DNA of 64,000 nt from NCBI GenBank assembly GCA_944350495.1, contig CALVOZ010000002.1, forward strand, positions 73,421 to 137,420, written 5' to 3'. The position numbers and the translations under genes were made by a program. Each line of letters begins with the position of its first letter. The first letter of the stretch is position 1. The DNA comes from an uncultured Bacilli bacterium (lineage in GTDB: Bacteria; Bacillota_I; Bacilli_A; RF39; UBA660). The notes below the pieces were generated by a model. That model made no database searches. It was not told where the DNA came from and saw nothing but the letters and a program-made list of their open reading frames with translations. Below, one piece after another: positions 15,538-23,841 of the stretch.

Positions 15538-17041
15538 AGTCATCGGCTCTTTCTTTATCTACTTTAATTATTTTTCCTGTTTTAGCGTTTATTTCATAAT
15601 CATATTCATATAATTTTGTTTCAAAACTTACTTCATATACCTTAATTCCATCATCAGTATCTAACTCAATTTCATATTCAAAGTAATCACTTACACCAGC
15701 ATGTTTAAGTGCAATTGACTTTGCTTCTGCCTTAGAAATTAAAGACGTTGAAGTTGTGTTTGTATTATTATTTGAACTTGTATTATTGCTAGAGTTACGA
15801 TCATCATCTTCATTATCTTTTTCCGAATAAATAATATCACCTGTCTCTGCATTAATTATATATTCATATTCTGCAGTATTTGTTTCAAATTCCACTTCAT
15901 AGACTGCGTGACCATAATCATAATCAAATTCTATATCAAACTCATAATAATTTGTTACACCAGCATGTTTTATAGCAATATTTTTTGCTTCATCCCTTGA
16001 AATATATTTTCCTGTAGTTGTAGCATTTGCTTCATATACATCATCGTCATATTTATCTTCTTTACCTTTATCTGAACTAATAATTTTTCCATTTATAGCA
16101 TCGATTTCAAAGTCATACTCATATCCATTGTAATCAAATTCAACATCATATAGCATTAATCCATCATCATAATCCAATTCAATTTCAATATTTTTTACAT
16201 TACTAGGTGTAGTTTTAATATTTTCTGTAGCAATTTCTAAAGCTCTATCTCTACCAATATATTCACTTTGACTTGCCGCACCTGTAGTTGTAATTCCTGT
16301 TACATTATTTTTCTTTGAATTTGCTAATAAGTTTAAATCTGTTGTAGATAAATTAACAAGATCTTCAAATGTATATAATGGATTACCAGCTAATATCTTA
16401 TTAATTAACTCTACTTTACCAACTGAAATGTTGTATTTAGTTGCTAAAGCCTCTACTTCAGAAGTTGATATAACAGTTTGACTCATTACTGAACCATCAA
16501 CACTATTTGTTGTAAAATATGCATCAATACCTCCTGCTACTTTATCTTGAATTTCTTTATTTTTTGTTTGGTTATCACCTAACACTGTAACTAAAATTGA
16601 GTTCTTAGCACTGTCAATATAACCATTCTTAAGCATTGAACCTAATATTGCATTAGTTCCAACACCTAACTCAACCCCTTTTAAATCCATTCCTTCCATT
16701 ACTTTTTTAGCATCATCATTATATGTCACTACCTCAATAATCTTTTCATCCTCTGAAACTTTAATTTCTAAACTTGGATTAACATCTAAAATAACTGTTG
16801 CTAATAAATTAACATTATCTTTATTTAATTTACTAAAACCAAATACTCCAGCAAATACAATTAACATTGTTGCTGCAACCAAGGATGCCCCCCATAACAT
16901 TCTTTTCTTTGATCTTGAATTATCCATGTTAACAATCACTCCTTTTCTTTTTTCTATTTTTTTGATGACTGAATCAAAATCAGAGGAAATCAAGTAATTC
17001 ATTTCATTATTAATACTTTTCTTTATCTCTGTAATCTTCAT
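15536..17041 (-). CDS. RsgI-like anti-sigma factor with three PepSY domains
   Basis: A 501-residue membrane protein. The cytoplasmic N-terminus is about 40 residues, followed by one transmembrane helix near 43-65. The RsgI middle domain (VILDVNPSLEIKV and related) covers about 75-230. The rest is three PepSY-type repeats at about 255-320, 335-395 and 425-495, each beginning with a D/EA-x-x-I-A helix and ending in a beta strand such as NAETGDII. It overlaps the sigma gene's SD region and starts 1 bp after its TGA, so they are co-translated. By analogy to SigI/RsgI pairs it should hold the sigma factor and sense a wall-side signal. PepSY may bind peptides or inhibit peptidases. Confidence 0.8.
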   Translation of the reverse strand: MKITEIKKSINNEMNYLISSDFDSVIKKIEKRKGVIVNMDNSRSKKRMLWGASLVAATMLIVFAGVFGFSKLNKDNVNLLATVILDVNPSLEIKVSEDEKIIEVVTYNDDAKKVMEGMDLKGVELGVGTNAILGSMLKNGYIDSAKNSILVTVLGDNQTKNKEIQDKVAGGIDAYFTTNSVDGSVMSQTVISTSEVEALATKYNISVGKVELINKILAGNPLYTFEDLVNLSTTDLNLLANSKKNNVTGITTTGAASQSEYIGRDRALEIATENIKTTPSNVKNIEIELDYDDGLMLYDVEFDYNGYEYDFEIDAINGKIISSDKGKEDKYDDDVYEANATTTGKYISRDEAKNIAIKHAGVTNYYEFDIEFDYDYGHAVYEVEFETNTAEYEYIINAETGDIIYSEKDNEDDDRNSSNNTSSNNNTNTTSTSLISKAEAKSIALKHAGVSDYFEYEIELDTDDGIKVYEVSFETKLYEYDYEINAKTGKIIKVDKERADD

Positions 17042-17042
17042 G

Positions 17043-17588
17043 TCACGCCTCCTTATATTTGGCACGAAGTTTCTTCATTGCCCTATGATATTTTGAAAGA
17101 ACAGTTGATAAATTCAAATCTAGTAAAGCAGATATCTCACGATATTTCAAACCTTCGATTGAACTTAGAATAATTATTTGCCTTTCTTCATCAGTTAAGT
17201 CCTCTAATAATGTTCTAGCAAATACATAATCGTGATGCTCATTTTTTTTATTACTTGTAATCATATGCTCAATATCCGCAATATCTGTTTCTTTTCTGCT
17301 TTTTTTCTTCATTTTATTTAAGCATAAATTTTTAGTTATTGTAAGCATCCAAGCTAATGGTTTTTTCTTAGATGTATAGTTTTTAGCATACCTATATATA
17401 TTAACATAAGTATCTTGCATTACATCTTCTGCTTCATGCACATTCTTCAATATTGAAAAAGCATAGCCATATATATAAGATTTGGTTTTATTATATAAAA
17501 TTTCTAATGCCTCTTGACTGCCATTAGCAATATCTAATAGATATATTTCGAACATTTCAATATCATTATACTGTAATTCATGTCTCAT
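17043..17588 (-). CDS. ECF-type RNA polymerase sigma factor
   Basis: A 181-residue sigma-70 family ECF factor. Region 2 (ILYNKTKSYIYGYAFSILKNVHEAEDVMQDTYVNI, residues about 28-62) includes the DVMQDTYV core-binding and -10 recognition motif. Region 4 (LTDEERQIIILSSIEGLKYREISALLDLNLSTVLSKYHRAMKKL, about 130-175) holds the -35 HTH. GAGAGGACAG precedes the ATG. The next gene encodes its probable anti-sigma partner. A 9-bp inverted repeat (AAGATTGC / GCAATCTT) lies about 40-70 bp upstream and might be a terminator of upstream transcription or a control site. Confidence 0.9.
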   Translation of the reverse strand: MRHELQYNDIEMFEIYLLDIANGSQEALEILYNKTKSYIYGYAFSILKNVHEAEDVMQDTYVNIYRYAKNYTSKKKPLAWMLTITKNLCLNKMKKKSRKETDIADIEHMITSNKKNEHHDYVFARTLLEDLTDEERQIIILSSIEGLKYREISALLDLNLSTVLSKYHRAMKKLRAKYKEA

Positions 17589-17687
17589 AATATCTGTCCT
17601 CTCAATATAATAACAATTAAGATTGCTATTTTATTGCAATCTTCTTATCTTTTTTTAATATATCATAATAATCACTTTTATAGCAAG

Positions 17688-17712
17688 AAAAAAAGATGTT
17701 TAAACATCTTTT
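17688..17712 (-). terminator. terminator of the ATP-grasp operon
   Basis: Stem AAAAGATGTTT / AAACATCTTTT and T run, overlapping the stop of the double ATP-grasp gene. Confidence 0.8.
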
Positions 17713-19993
17713 ATTTTTCATAAAATTTTTCTTTATTTGGAACATTTTCCCAGTCTATTAATTCTTCCAACTCTTTCTTGATACCTTTACCCATAGGCAT
17801 TTGTTGACCAACAAACATAGTTTTACCATTTCCTTCAACTACTATCCAACCTTTTGCAGTATGAGCAAGATCCCATCCTACATAACGAGCACTAGGATTT
17901 TCTTTCAGTAATTTAGCAGCTAATTTCTTAACGTCATCCCAATCTGGTATTTGGAATCCCTTAATTTTTACTTTAGTATTTGGATGTTTTTTATAAACAT
18001 TCATATGTTCATCAATACCATCACTAATTACAACGCCAGTATTAGCATCAATACTTGCTAAAATACCACCAGCTCCACCATTATCAACGAAAGAATCGTT
18101 TTGACCTATTTTTAAAAATGGGTGATGAATAATTATACTACCATCTTTTTTCATAAATGGAATGACACGAATTGTATTAACACTCTCTGGATGAAGTGAA
18201 GACATAATTTTACTTTGTTTTATTTTTTCTTCTAAAATAAATTCTCCATGTTGTTCTAATAAATCATTAAACAACATATTTAAATCCATACCTTTAGTAT
18301 TTAATAATTCTATTCCCTTTCCTAAAGATGAGTTAACTGGTTTTTTAACTATAACTTTATGCTTAATACAAAATTCTTCAAATTTATAAAAATCGTCTTT
18401 GCTATTAAGATAAATTAAATCACGTTTAAAATATTTTTGATACAATAAATAAGTTTCATATTTATCAGTAAAGCGATGATAAAAATCATTTTGATTTAAA
18501 TATTTCAAATATGCATGTCTACCTTTACCGCTTATATATGAATTTCTTTCTTGATGAGATTTATCAGCAAATTTAAACATAAAATATTCCGCATAAGTAA
18601 TGCCATAAGTATTTTTGGAATAAATCATATCCTTTATACAATTCTTTATATCTTTTTCAGAATGATTCTTATAGTAAATATTAATTTGCTTCATTATCTT
18701 TTTCTTTTCTTTTTTATAATATTTATTATATAGTCGATTAGAATAATAATTTTTTGCAAATTTATTTTTAGGTGCCTTATTTTTGGCAATGTTTGATAAG
18801 ATTCTACCTATTTTTCTCTTAATACGAACAAAAATATTTCTTTTTATCTTCTTTTTGGTATTAGTTTTAGGTAAATATTTCTCTTTGTTTGGAACATTTT
18901 CCCAATTAATTAATTCCACAAATTCTTTTCTAATACCTCTTTTTAGTGGCATTTGTTGGCCAACAAAGGCAGTACAGCTATTGCATTCAACTACAACCCA
19001 ACCTTTTTTTGATAAAGCCACATCCCATCCTAAATATCTTCCTTCAGGTCTAATATCACTAAGCTTTGTAACCATTTTTACTAATTCATCCCATTTTGAA
19101 ATTTGGAATCCTTTAAACTTAACACCTGTATTAGGGTGAACTTTATATTCATTACGTAATTCATCAATTCCATCACTAATAACAACACCGTTTTTTGGAT
19201 TGATAGCAGCTAAAATGCCACCAGCTCCGCCATTATCCACAAAAGAACTATTTTGTCCTACTTTTAAGAAAGGATAGTGAATAATTACTTTTCCCTTTTC
19301 ATCACGATATGGCAACATTCTTACTGTATTAACAGATTGAGGATGTAACACAGCCATAGCATCATCTTGATCAATTCTTTCTTCTATAATAAATGAAGCA
19401 TTTTCAATAACCAACGTCTTAAATACTTTTTTCAAATCTTTACCTTCTATATTTAATAACTCAACACCCATACCTTGGCATGATGCAGCTGGTTTTTTTA
19501 CAAATTGCTTATGTTTTGAACAAAAATCTTCAAATATATTAAAATCACGCATTCCTCTTATATAAGCCATTTCTCTTTTATAATATTTAGAAAATATTTT
19601 ATATGTAGCATATTTATTTAAAGTAAATAAAGCTGTATTTTGATTTAAATACCTAAGTATTTGTTTACGTTCTTTACTATTAACATATTCTAGTGCTGAT
19701 GATTCAGGTGAATGACGATAATCAAACATATAATATTCATCTAATGTTGTTCCGTAAATACTACGATAATAAAGCATTTCTTTAATAAGCTTTTTCTTTT
19801 CTTTTTTATTATTTTTCAACTCAGGTTCATAAGCATTAATTAAATCATCGCATCTCCTTATAGATGAGTATTTATGTCTAATTATTCTGGCGTATAATGC
19901 ATTTTTATACACTTTAACTAATATTTTCCTTGTAAATGAATTAATATCTTTCGCAAGAATTATTTTTTTTAATTTATTAATTATTTTGCCCAT
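17711..19993 (-). CDS. tandemly duplicated sugar-transfer-type ATP-grasp protein
   Basis: A 760-residue protein made of two copies of one unit (about 1-385 and 386-760). Each copy has a basic helical N-terminal part (EYYMFDYRHS / EYFMFKFADKS) and an ATP-grasp catalytic domain. Shared blocks are KKP (ATP-binding Lys), a central HP-SVNT-R, FVDNGGAGGILA, GWD and the metal-binding E-x-N (VVECN / VVEGN), plus FVGQQMP near the ends. This is the ATPgrasp_ST / TupA-like family, thought to ligate amino acids or peptides to envelope glycans. GGGGG before ATG 19993 fixes the start. Codon use does not differ from its neighbours. It is the last gene of the cluster from 22270. Confidence 0.8.
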   Translation of the reverse strand: MGKIINKLKKIILAKDINSFTRKILVKVYKNALYARIIRHKYSSIRRCDDLINAYEPELKNNKKEKKKLIKEMLYYRSIYGTTLDEYYMFDYRHSPESSALEYVNSKERKQILRYLNQNTALFTLNKYATYKIFSKYYKREMAYIRGMRDFNIFEDFCSKHKQFVKKPAASCQGMGVELLNIEGKDLKKVFKTLVIENASFIIEERIDQDDAMAVLHPQSVNTVRMLPYRDEKGKVIIHYPFLKVGQNSSFVDNGGAGGILAAINPKNGVVISDGIDELRNEYKVHPNTGVKFKGFQISKWDELVKMVTKLSDIRPEGRYLGWDVALSKKGWVVVECNSCTAFVGQQMPLKRGIRKEFVELINWENVPNKEKYLPKTNTKKKIKRNIFVRIKRKIGRILSNIAKNKAPKNKFAKNYYSNRLYNKYYKKEKKKIMKQINIYYKNHSEKDIKNCIKDMIYSKNTYGITYAEYFMFKFADKSHQERNSYISGKGRHAYLKYLNQNDFYHRFTDKYETYLLYQKYFKRDLIYLNSKDDFYKFEEFCIKHKVIVKKPVNSSLGKGIELLNTKGMDLNMLFNDLLEQHGEFILEEKIKQSKIMSSLHPESVNTIRVIPFMKKDGSIIIHHPFLKIGQNDSFVDNGGAGGILASIDANTGVVISDGIDEHMNVYKKHPNTKVKIKGFQIPDWDDVKKLAAKLLKENPSARYVGWDLAHTAKGWIVVEGNGKTMFVGQQMPMGKGIKKELEELIDWENVPNKEKFYEK

Positions 19994-20018
19994 ATTATTG
20001 CCCCCATATACTAACATT

Positions 20019-21077
20019 TTATTTTTTTATAATATGATGGTAACGATAAAAGTCTCCTAATCCTTTATTTCTTTCTCCGCCCCATAATTGTAAGATATTT
20101 ACGCCACTTGAAGTATTGGCCTCAATTATATATATACCTTCCTCAGTTAATAATATATCCCATGCTATAAAATACAAATAAGGAAATTTATTAGCAAGGT
20201 CTAACATTTCTTTTTTTATCTTATTCCAATTTGGTATTTTAACTCCTTTAATTGGATTTTTTGAATCTGGATGCACATCAAAATCAACTGTTCTTTGAAT
20301 ACATTTAGCAGATGTTAAAATACCAGTTTCAATATCAATTTTAGCAGTTAAGCCGCCACGACTACCATTATCTACTGGAATAGTTTCTTTAGTACCTATT
20401 CTTTGAACAGCAGAATATACTTCAAACTCATTTGTTTTTGGATTTCTAAGTGTTACTAATCTAATAGTATTAGTTGTTTTATCATATAATTTATTCAGAT
20501 ATTTACTTTGTTTAACACCTTCACAAATATGGTAATCATTTCTCTTTTTAAGAATATTAATTAGTTCTTCTTCGCTAACTTCTTTAGCATCAACATAGAA
20601 CTTCTTATTTTCATATGTAAATCTTTCTACGCCTGTACCTTTACCCATATTGTTAGGTTTAATAAAAGCATAGCCTCTTCTTTTTATTTCTTTAATTATA
20701 TCTTCGTATGTTTTTACTTTATTATCTGTCGATGTAATTTTACCTTTTTGTTTTACAACAAATATGTCTGCCACGTTTATATATTGTTTTAATATGTCTG
20801 TACATACTAATTTATTGTTTAATATAAAATTATATGGCTCATTTATATAACGAGATTTGTACCAATCAAATTCAGATAAATATTCTTTTCTATTTTTCAT
20901 ATTTAAGTTATACAAAGCTACTTGATCAGGCATAAATCCTCCAATAATAGCGTACCAAGTACTCTTAAATATATTTACTTTAAAATGTCTAGGTGCAAAT
21001 AATATTTTTATAACCCATATAGCAGATAATTTAATAAATTTAGTTATTTTATCATATATCTTTTTTCCCCTATACAT
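20019..21077 (-). CDS. ATP-grasp protein, sugar-transfer type
   Basis: A 352-residue single-copy ATP-grasp enzyme related to the neighbouring genes. It has a hydrophobic N-terminal stretch (residues about 10-30) that could associate with membrane, the ATP-binding IKPNNMGKGTGVER glycine-rich loop near 135-148, TNTIRLVTLR, VDNGSRGGLTAKID, AWDILLTEEGIYIIEANTSSG with metal ligands, and a LQLWGG end. GGAGTAATT gives the start. It is 8 bp downstream of the first ATP-grasp gene. Substrate and acceptor are unknown; amide/peptide bond formation is expected from the fold. Confidence 0.8.
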   Translation of the reverse strand: MYRGKKIYDKITKFIKLSAIWVIKILFAPRHFKVNIFKSTWYAIIGGFMPDQVALYNLNMKNRKEYLSEFDWYKSRYINEPYNFILNNKLVCTDILKQYINVADIFVVKQKGKITSTDNKVKTYEDIIKEIKRRGYAFIKPNNMGKGTGVERFTYENKKFYVDAKEVSEEELINILKKRNDYHICEGVKQSKYLNKLYDKTTNTIRLVTLRNPKTNEFEVYSAVQRIGTKETIPVDNGSRGGLTAKIDIETGILTSAKCIQRTVDFDVHPDSKNPIKGVKIPNWNKIKKEMLDLANKFPYLYFIAWDILLTEEGIYIIEANTSSGVNILQLWGGERNKGLGDFYRYHHIIKK

Positions 21078-21085
21078 AATTACTC

Positions 21086-22270
21086 CTACTTATTCTTTAA
21101 TTCTTCCCAACGTGGTTTTAATCCACCATTACAAATTTGGATTCCTTTTAGCGAATAGTTCCAATTTATCTCAACAATAACTGGTCCCGTTGGCGTAATA
21201 GCAATATCCCAACCAATTGTTGCAAAACCAAATAAAACTGGATGTAAATCCTTTATTAATTGAATAGTTTCTTTCCAATATGGAATTTGATAACCTTTAT
21301 AAGCTACATTACTGATAGGATGCTTTTTAGCTCTTGGTTTATTATAAAAATATCCATATTCATTTAATGTACCTTTGTCAAGATTAATAGCAACAAATGC
21401 ACCACCGGCATCAGCGTTATCAACAATTTTGTCTTCTCTTGCACCAATTCTAATCATAGCTGCTAAAATATGAGTTTCTTCATTCCATCTAATAGATATG
21501 ATTCTTAACGTATTAACTGTTGAACTATTAAATTTGTTAATAGCATCATGTTGAGTTAAGAATTCTTGAATCAAGAAAGACGTATCTTTAGATGCTTCAA
21601 TCAAATCATCTATTGTAACATTAGGGTCATTTAGAGTAATTTTTTTACCTTTTTTAGTAATTGAAACAATCATATCACCATGTGAACCAATTGTCGGTTT
21701 GCATATATACTTTCCATCTGGTAATTTTTCAATTGCTTTTTTAGTTCCAAGCTTGTCATCCATAGGTGCTATAACCTTATCACCCATAAACACTAAAGCA
21801 GTTTTAGGAACACTATTTGGTAACATACTACCTACGTATGAATAAAATACATGCTTGTTATCAGCAATTATAGAGTATCTAGTATTAACATTTAAATTTC
21901 TATATTTCACTAATGGGTGATCTTTATGGTGAATTTTAGCTCGATCCTTTTTTACATAAGAAAAATCTAAATAATCACTTGCTTTTCTAAAATTCTTAAT
22001 ATCTAAACCAAAACGATTATATGCGGTATTAACTGAATTATATTTTATTGCCCACGCGACGTTATTGAACAATCTTGTGATAAATTTTTTCCTTGGCATA
22101 TCTGGAAAAAAGGTCTTCTCTTTTGCTACTAAGACGCATCTTGCTAATTTAAATACAAATCTTTTACGTAAAAATATTCTGAATCTTTCAGGAAAAGTTT
22201 TTTGATATACTCCTTTTAATTTTTCAAATCTTTCTTCATCTTCATCTGTAAACACTAAATTTGTTGCCAT
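21086..22270 (-). CDS. ATP-grasp protein, sugar-transfer type, first gene
   Basis: A 394-residue ATP-grasp protein, first gene after the T-box leader. KYICKPTIGSHGDMIVSI is the ATP-binding region (about 190-210), STVNTLRIISIR the central strand, VDNADAGGAFVAINLDKG the family block, and GWDIAITPTGPVIVEINWNYSLKG the metal-binding end. ATG 22270 is preferred because the GTG at 22285 has no better SD; both are weak. A TTGAAT-17-TATACT promoter lies just upstream (22366-22338), in addition to the T-box transcript. The three genes probably act in one envelope-modification pathway. Confidence 0.8.
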   Translation of the reverse strand: MATNLVFTDEDEERFEKLKGVYQKTFPERFRIFLRKRFVFKLARCVLVAKEKTFFPDMPRKKFITRLFNNVAWAIKYNSVNTAYNRFGLDIKNFRKASDYLDFSYVKKDRAKIHHKDHPLVKYRNLNVNTRYSIIADNKHVFYSYVGSMLPNSVPKTALVFMGDKVIAPMDDKLGTKKAIEKLPDGKYICKPTIGSHGDMIVSITKKGKKITLNDPNVTIDDLIEASKDTSFLIQEFLTQHDAINKFNSSTVNTLRIISIRWNEETHILAAMIRIGAREDKIVDNADAGGAFVAINLDKGTLNEYGYFYNKPRAKKHPISNVAYKGYQIPYWKETIQLIKDLHPVLFGFATIGWDIAITPTGPVIVEINWNYSLKGIQICNGGLKPRWEELKNK

Positions 22271-22303
22271 CTTTTTCACACTCACAATCTATTATTAATA
22301 TTA

Positions 22304-22319
22304 TGCACACATATGTGCA
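22304..22319. promoter_or_regulatory. inverted repeat in the ATP-grasp leader
   Basis: TGCACA-CATA-TGTGCA is a perfect 6-bp inverted repeat about 19 bp downstream of the -10 box of the ATP-grasp operon promoter. It may be an operator; no regulator is encoded nearby. Confidence 0.35.
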
Positions 22320-22337
22320 CAAAAACAACTGAAACGT

Positions 22338-22366
22338 AGTATACCATAATTTAACAATTTATTCAA
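22338..22366 (-). promoter_or_regulatory. internal promoter of the ATP-grasp operon
   Basis: TTGAAT at 22366-22361, 17-bp spacer, TATACT at 22343-22338. It lies between the T-box terminator and the first gene, so part of the expression can bypass T-box control. Confidence 0.65.
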
Positions 22367-22374
22367 TTAAAAAC

Positions 22375-22597
22375 AAAAAAAGACTCATCCAATAAGGACG
22401 AATCTTTCGTGGTACCACCTTAATTTATAAACATTGTTTATATCTCGAAATCTTAACGCGATTAACGAAATGACTTGTATACATCATTCTACTCCAAAGC
22501 TTCATTCAAATAATTTAATAATTAATTTCCACCAACCATTAATTCTCTAGATATTAAATTTATTTTACTCTTCTTCTTCATCGTTTTTAGTTGTTCA
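22375..22597 (-). ncRNA. T-box leader RNA (probable Ala specifier)
   Basis: A full T-box order on the minus strand. Stem I carries GATGAAGA, an AGAGA motif and the GGTTGGTGGAA distal-loop motif. A GGAGTAG-like 3' edge follows. The T-box AAGGTGGTACCACG is at 22421-22408, pairing AAGG with CCTT as antiterminator. The terminator is an 11-bp stem with two G-U pairs and T7 at 22406-22375. The specifier-position triplet after TGAA reads GCT, suggesting tRNA-Ala; CTT (Leu) is possible if the register is off by two. TGGT fits a tRNA with A73. It faces the ATP-grasp genes, not an aminoacyl-tRNA synthetase. Confidence 0.85.
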
Positions 22598-22602
22598 ACT
22601 AA

Positions 22603-22631
22603 ATTATAGCACTTTCAATTAATATTGTAAA
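22603..22631 (-). promoter_or_regulatory. promoter of the T-box transcript
   Basis: TTTACA at 22631-22626, exact 17-bp spacer, TATAAT at 22608-22603, just before the T-box leader. Confidence 0.85.
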
Positions 22632-22701
22632 GTAAAATATAATTCAGTAGAGTTAATAGAACTATCGAACTTTATTCTATGATAATCACAAATAACAATA
22701 T

Positions 22702-22728
22702 AAAAAAATCAATCACTTTGATTGATTT
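22702..22728 (-). terminator. terminator of the second tRNA unit
   Basis: A 10-bp stem AAATCAATCA / TGATTGATTT and T run, downstream of tRNA-Phe. Confidence 0.85.
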
Positions 22729-22768
22729 CTATATATCAAAATTCGAATAGTTCGAACAATTTAATCAA

Positions 22769-22844
<76 letters not shown>

Positions 22845-22852
22845 AAAAAAAA

Positions 22853-22928
22853 TGGCGGTTCCGACGAGAATCGAACTCGCGATCTTCTGCGTGACAGGCA
22901 GACGTGATAACCGCTACACCACGGAACC
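22853..22928 (-). tRNA. tRNA-Asp(GTC)
   Basis: Acceptor GGTTCCG, anticodon stem TCTGC/GCAGA with loop CTGTCAC (GTC), G73, encoded CCA. Confidence 0.97.
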
Positions 22929-22930
22929 AT

Positions 22931-23007
<77 letters not shown>

Positions 23008-23019
23008 ATATAATCAAAA

Positions 23020-23110
23020 TGGCGGAGAAAGAGGGATTCGAACCCCCGCGCCGTCGCCGACCTCCCGGTTTTCAAGACCGGTCCCTTCAACCAGACTTGG
23101 GTATTTCTCC
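23020..23110 (-). tRNA. tRNA-Ser(TGA)
   Basis: A class II tRNA with a long variable arm, acceptor GGAGAAA/TTTCTCC, anticodon loop TTGAAAA (TGA), G73, encoded CCA. First gene of the second unit. Confidence 0.96.
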
Positions 23111-23128
23111 GTTTCAAGATACAAATGA

Positions 23129-23158
23129 ATTATAGCATAAACAAATTAATAATGTCAA
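23129..23158 (-). promoter_or_regulatory. promoter of the Ser-fMet-Asp-Phe tRNA unit
   Basis: TTGACA at 23158-23153, 18-bp spacer, TATAAT at 23134-23129, both consensus. Confidence 0.88.
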
Positions 23159-23228
23159 CCTAAAGTTTCATTTTTTTAAAATTTCTTGCTTTCATTAATA
23201 TATATATACATATTTACGCATATAATTA

Positions 23229-23255
23229 CAAAAAAACTAGATATTTCTATCTAGT
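23229..23255 (-). terminator. terminator of the first tRNA unit
   Basis: Stem ACTAGATA / TATCTAGT with GAAA loop and T run, after tRNA-Leu. It separates the two tRNA transcription units. Confidence 0.85.
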
Positions 23256-23275
23256 AATTTTTAAATGGTGCCTAA

Positions 23276-23354
23276 GGCCGGACTTGAACCGGCACGGGAT
23301 TTGACTCCCGCAGGATTTTAAGTCCTGTGCGTCTACCAATTTCGCCACTCAGGC
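23276..23354 (-). tRNA. tRNA-Leu(TAA)
   Basis: Class II tRNA, acceptor GCCTGAG, anticodon stem CAGGA/TCCTG with loop CTTAAAA (TAA), encoded CCA. The 5' end is set by pairing G1-C72; two further bases upstream are not part of the stem. Confidence 0.95.
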
Positions 23355-23362
23355 ACATAAGA

Positions 23363-23438
23363 TGGTGTCCCGTTGGAGATTCGAACTCCAGACCCTTTGA
23401 TTAAAAGTCAAATGCTCTACCGGCTGAGCTAACGGAAC
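23363..23438 (-). tRNA. tRNA-Lys(TTT)
   Basis: Acceptor GTTCCGT, anticodon stem TTTGA/TCAAA with loop CTTTTAA (TTT), encoded CCA. Confidence 0.96.
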
Positions 23439-23453
23439 ATAAGAAATATAAGA

Positions 23454-23528
23454 TGGCTGCCTCGGCTAGATTCGAACTAGCGCATGCCACAGTCAAAGTG
23501 TGGTGCCTTACCGCTTGGCTACGAGGCA
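23454..23528 (-). tRNA. tRNA-Gln(TTG)
   Basis: Acceptor TGCCTCG with the U1-A72 pair typical of tRNA-Gln, anticodon loop CTTTGAC (TTG) on CCACA/TGTGG, G73, encoded CCA. Confidence 0.96.
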
Positions 23529-23540
23529 ATAACATAAAAG

Positions 23541-23624
23541 TGGTGGAGGGAGATGGATTTGAACCATCGAACCCGAAGGAACAGATTTACAGTCTGCCGC
23601 GTTTGACCACTTCGCTATCCCTCC
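23541..23624 (-). tRNA. tRNA-Tyr(GTA)
   Basis: Class II tRNA, acceptor GGAGGGA, anticodon loop CTGTAAA (GTA), variable arm with CCTTCGG, encoded CCA. Confidence 0.96.
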
Positions 23625-23631
23625 ATAAAAA

Positions 23632-23707
<76 letters not shown>

Positions 23708-23713
23708 ACATAA

Positions 23714-23790
23714 TGGTGGGCGATATAGGACTCGAACCTATGACCCCCTGCTTGTAAGGCAGGTGCTCTAACCAACTGAGCTAATCGCCC
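23714..23790 (-). tRNA. tRNA-Val(TAC)
   Basis: Acceptor GGGCGAT, anticodon stem CCTGC/GCAGG with loop CTTACAA (TAC), encoded CCA. First gene of the Val-Thr-Tyr-Gln-Lys-Leu unit. Confidence 0.97.
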
Positions 23791-23812
23791 GGAAAAAACA
23801 TTGACAGTATAA

Positions 23813-23841
23813 AATATACCATAGCAAATTTTATTTGTCAA
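23813..23841 (-). promoter_or_regulatory. promoter of the Val-Thr-Tyr-Gln-Lys-Leu tRNA unit
   Basis: TTGACA at 23841-23836, 17-bp spacer, TATATT at 23818-23813. The -35 box lies inside the last codons of the S1-domain gene. Confidence 0.88.

Noticed and set aside
17628..17655. Inverted repeat AAGATTGC / GCAATCTT upstream of the ECF sigma gene as an operator
   Set aside because: It looks as much like a weak plus-strand terminator (followed by T7) and no regulator can be proposed.
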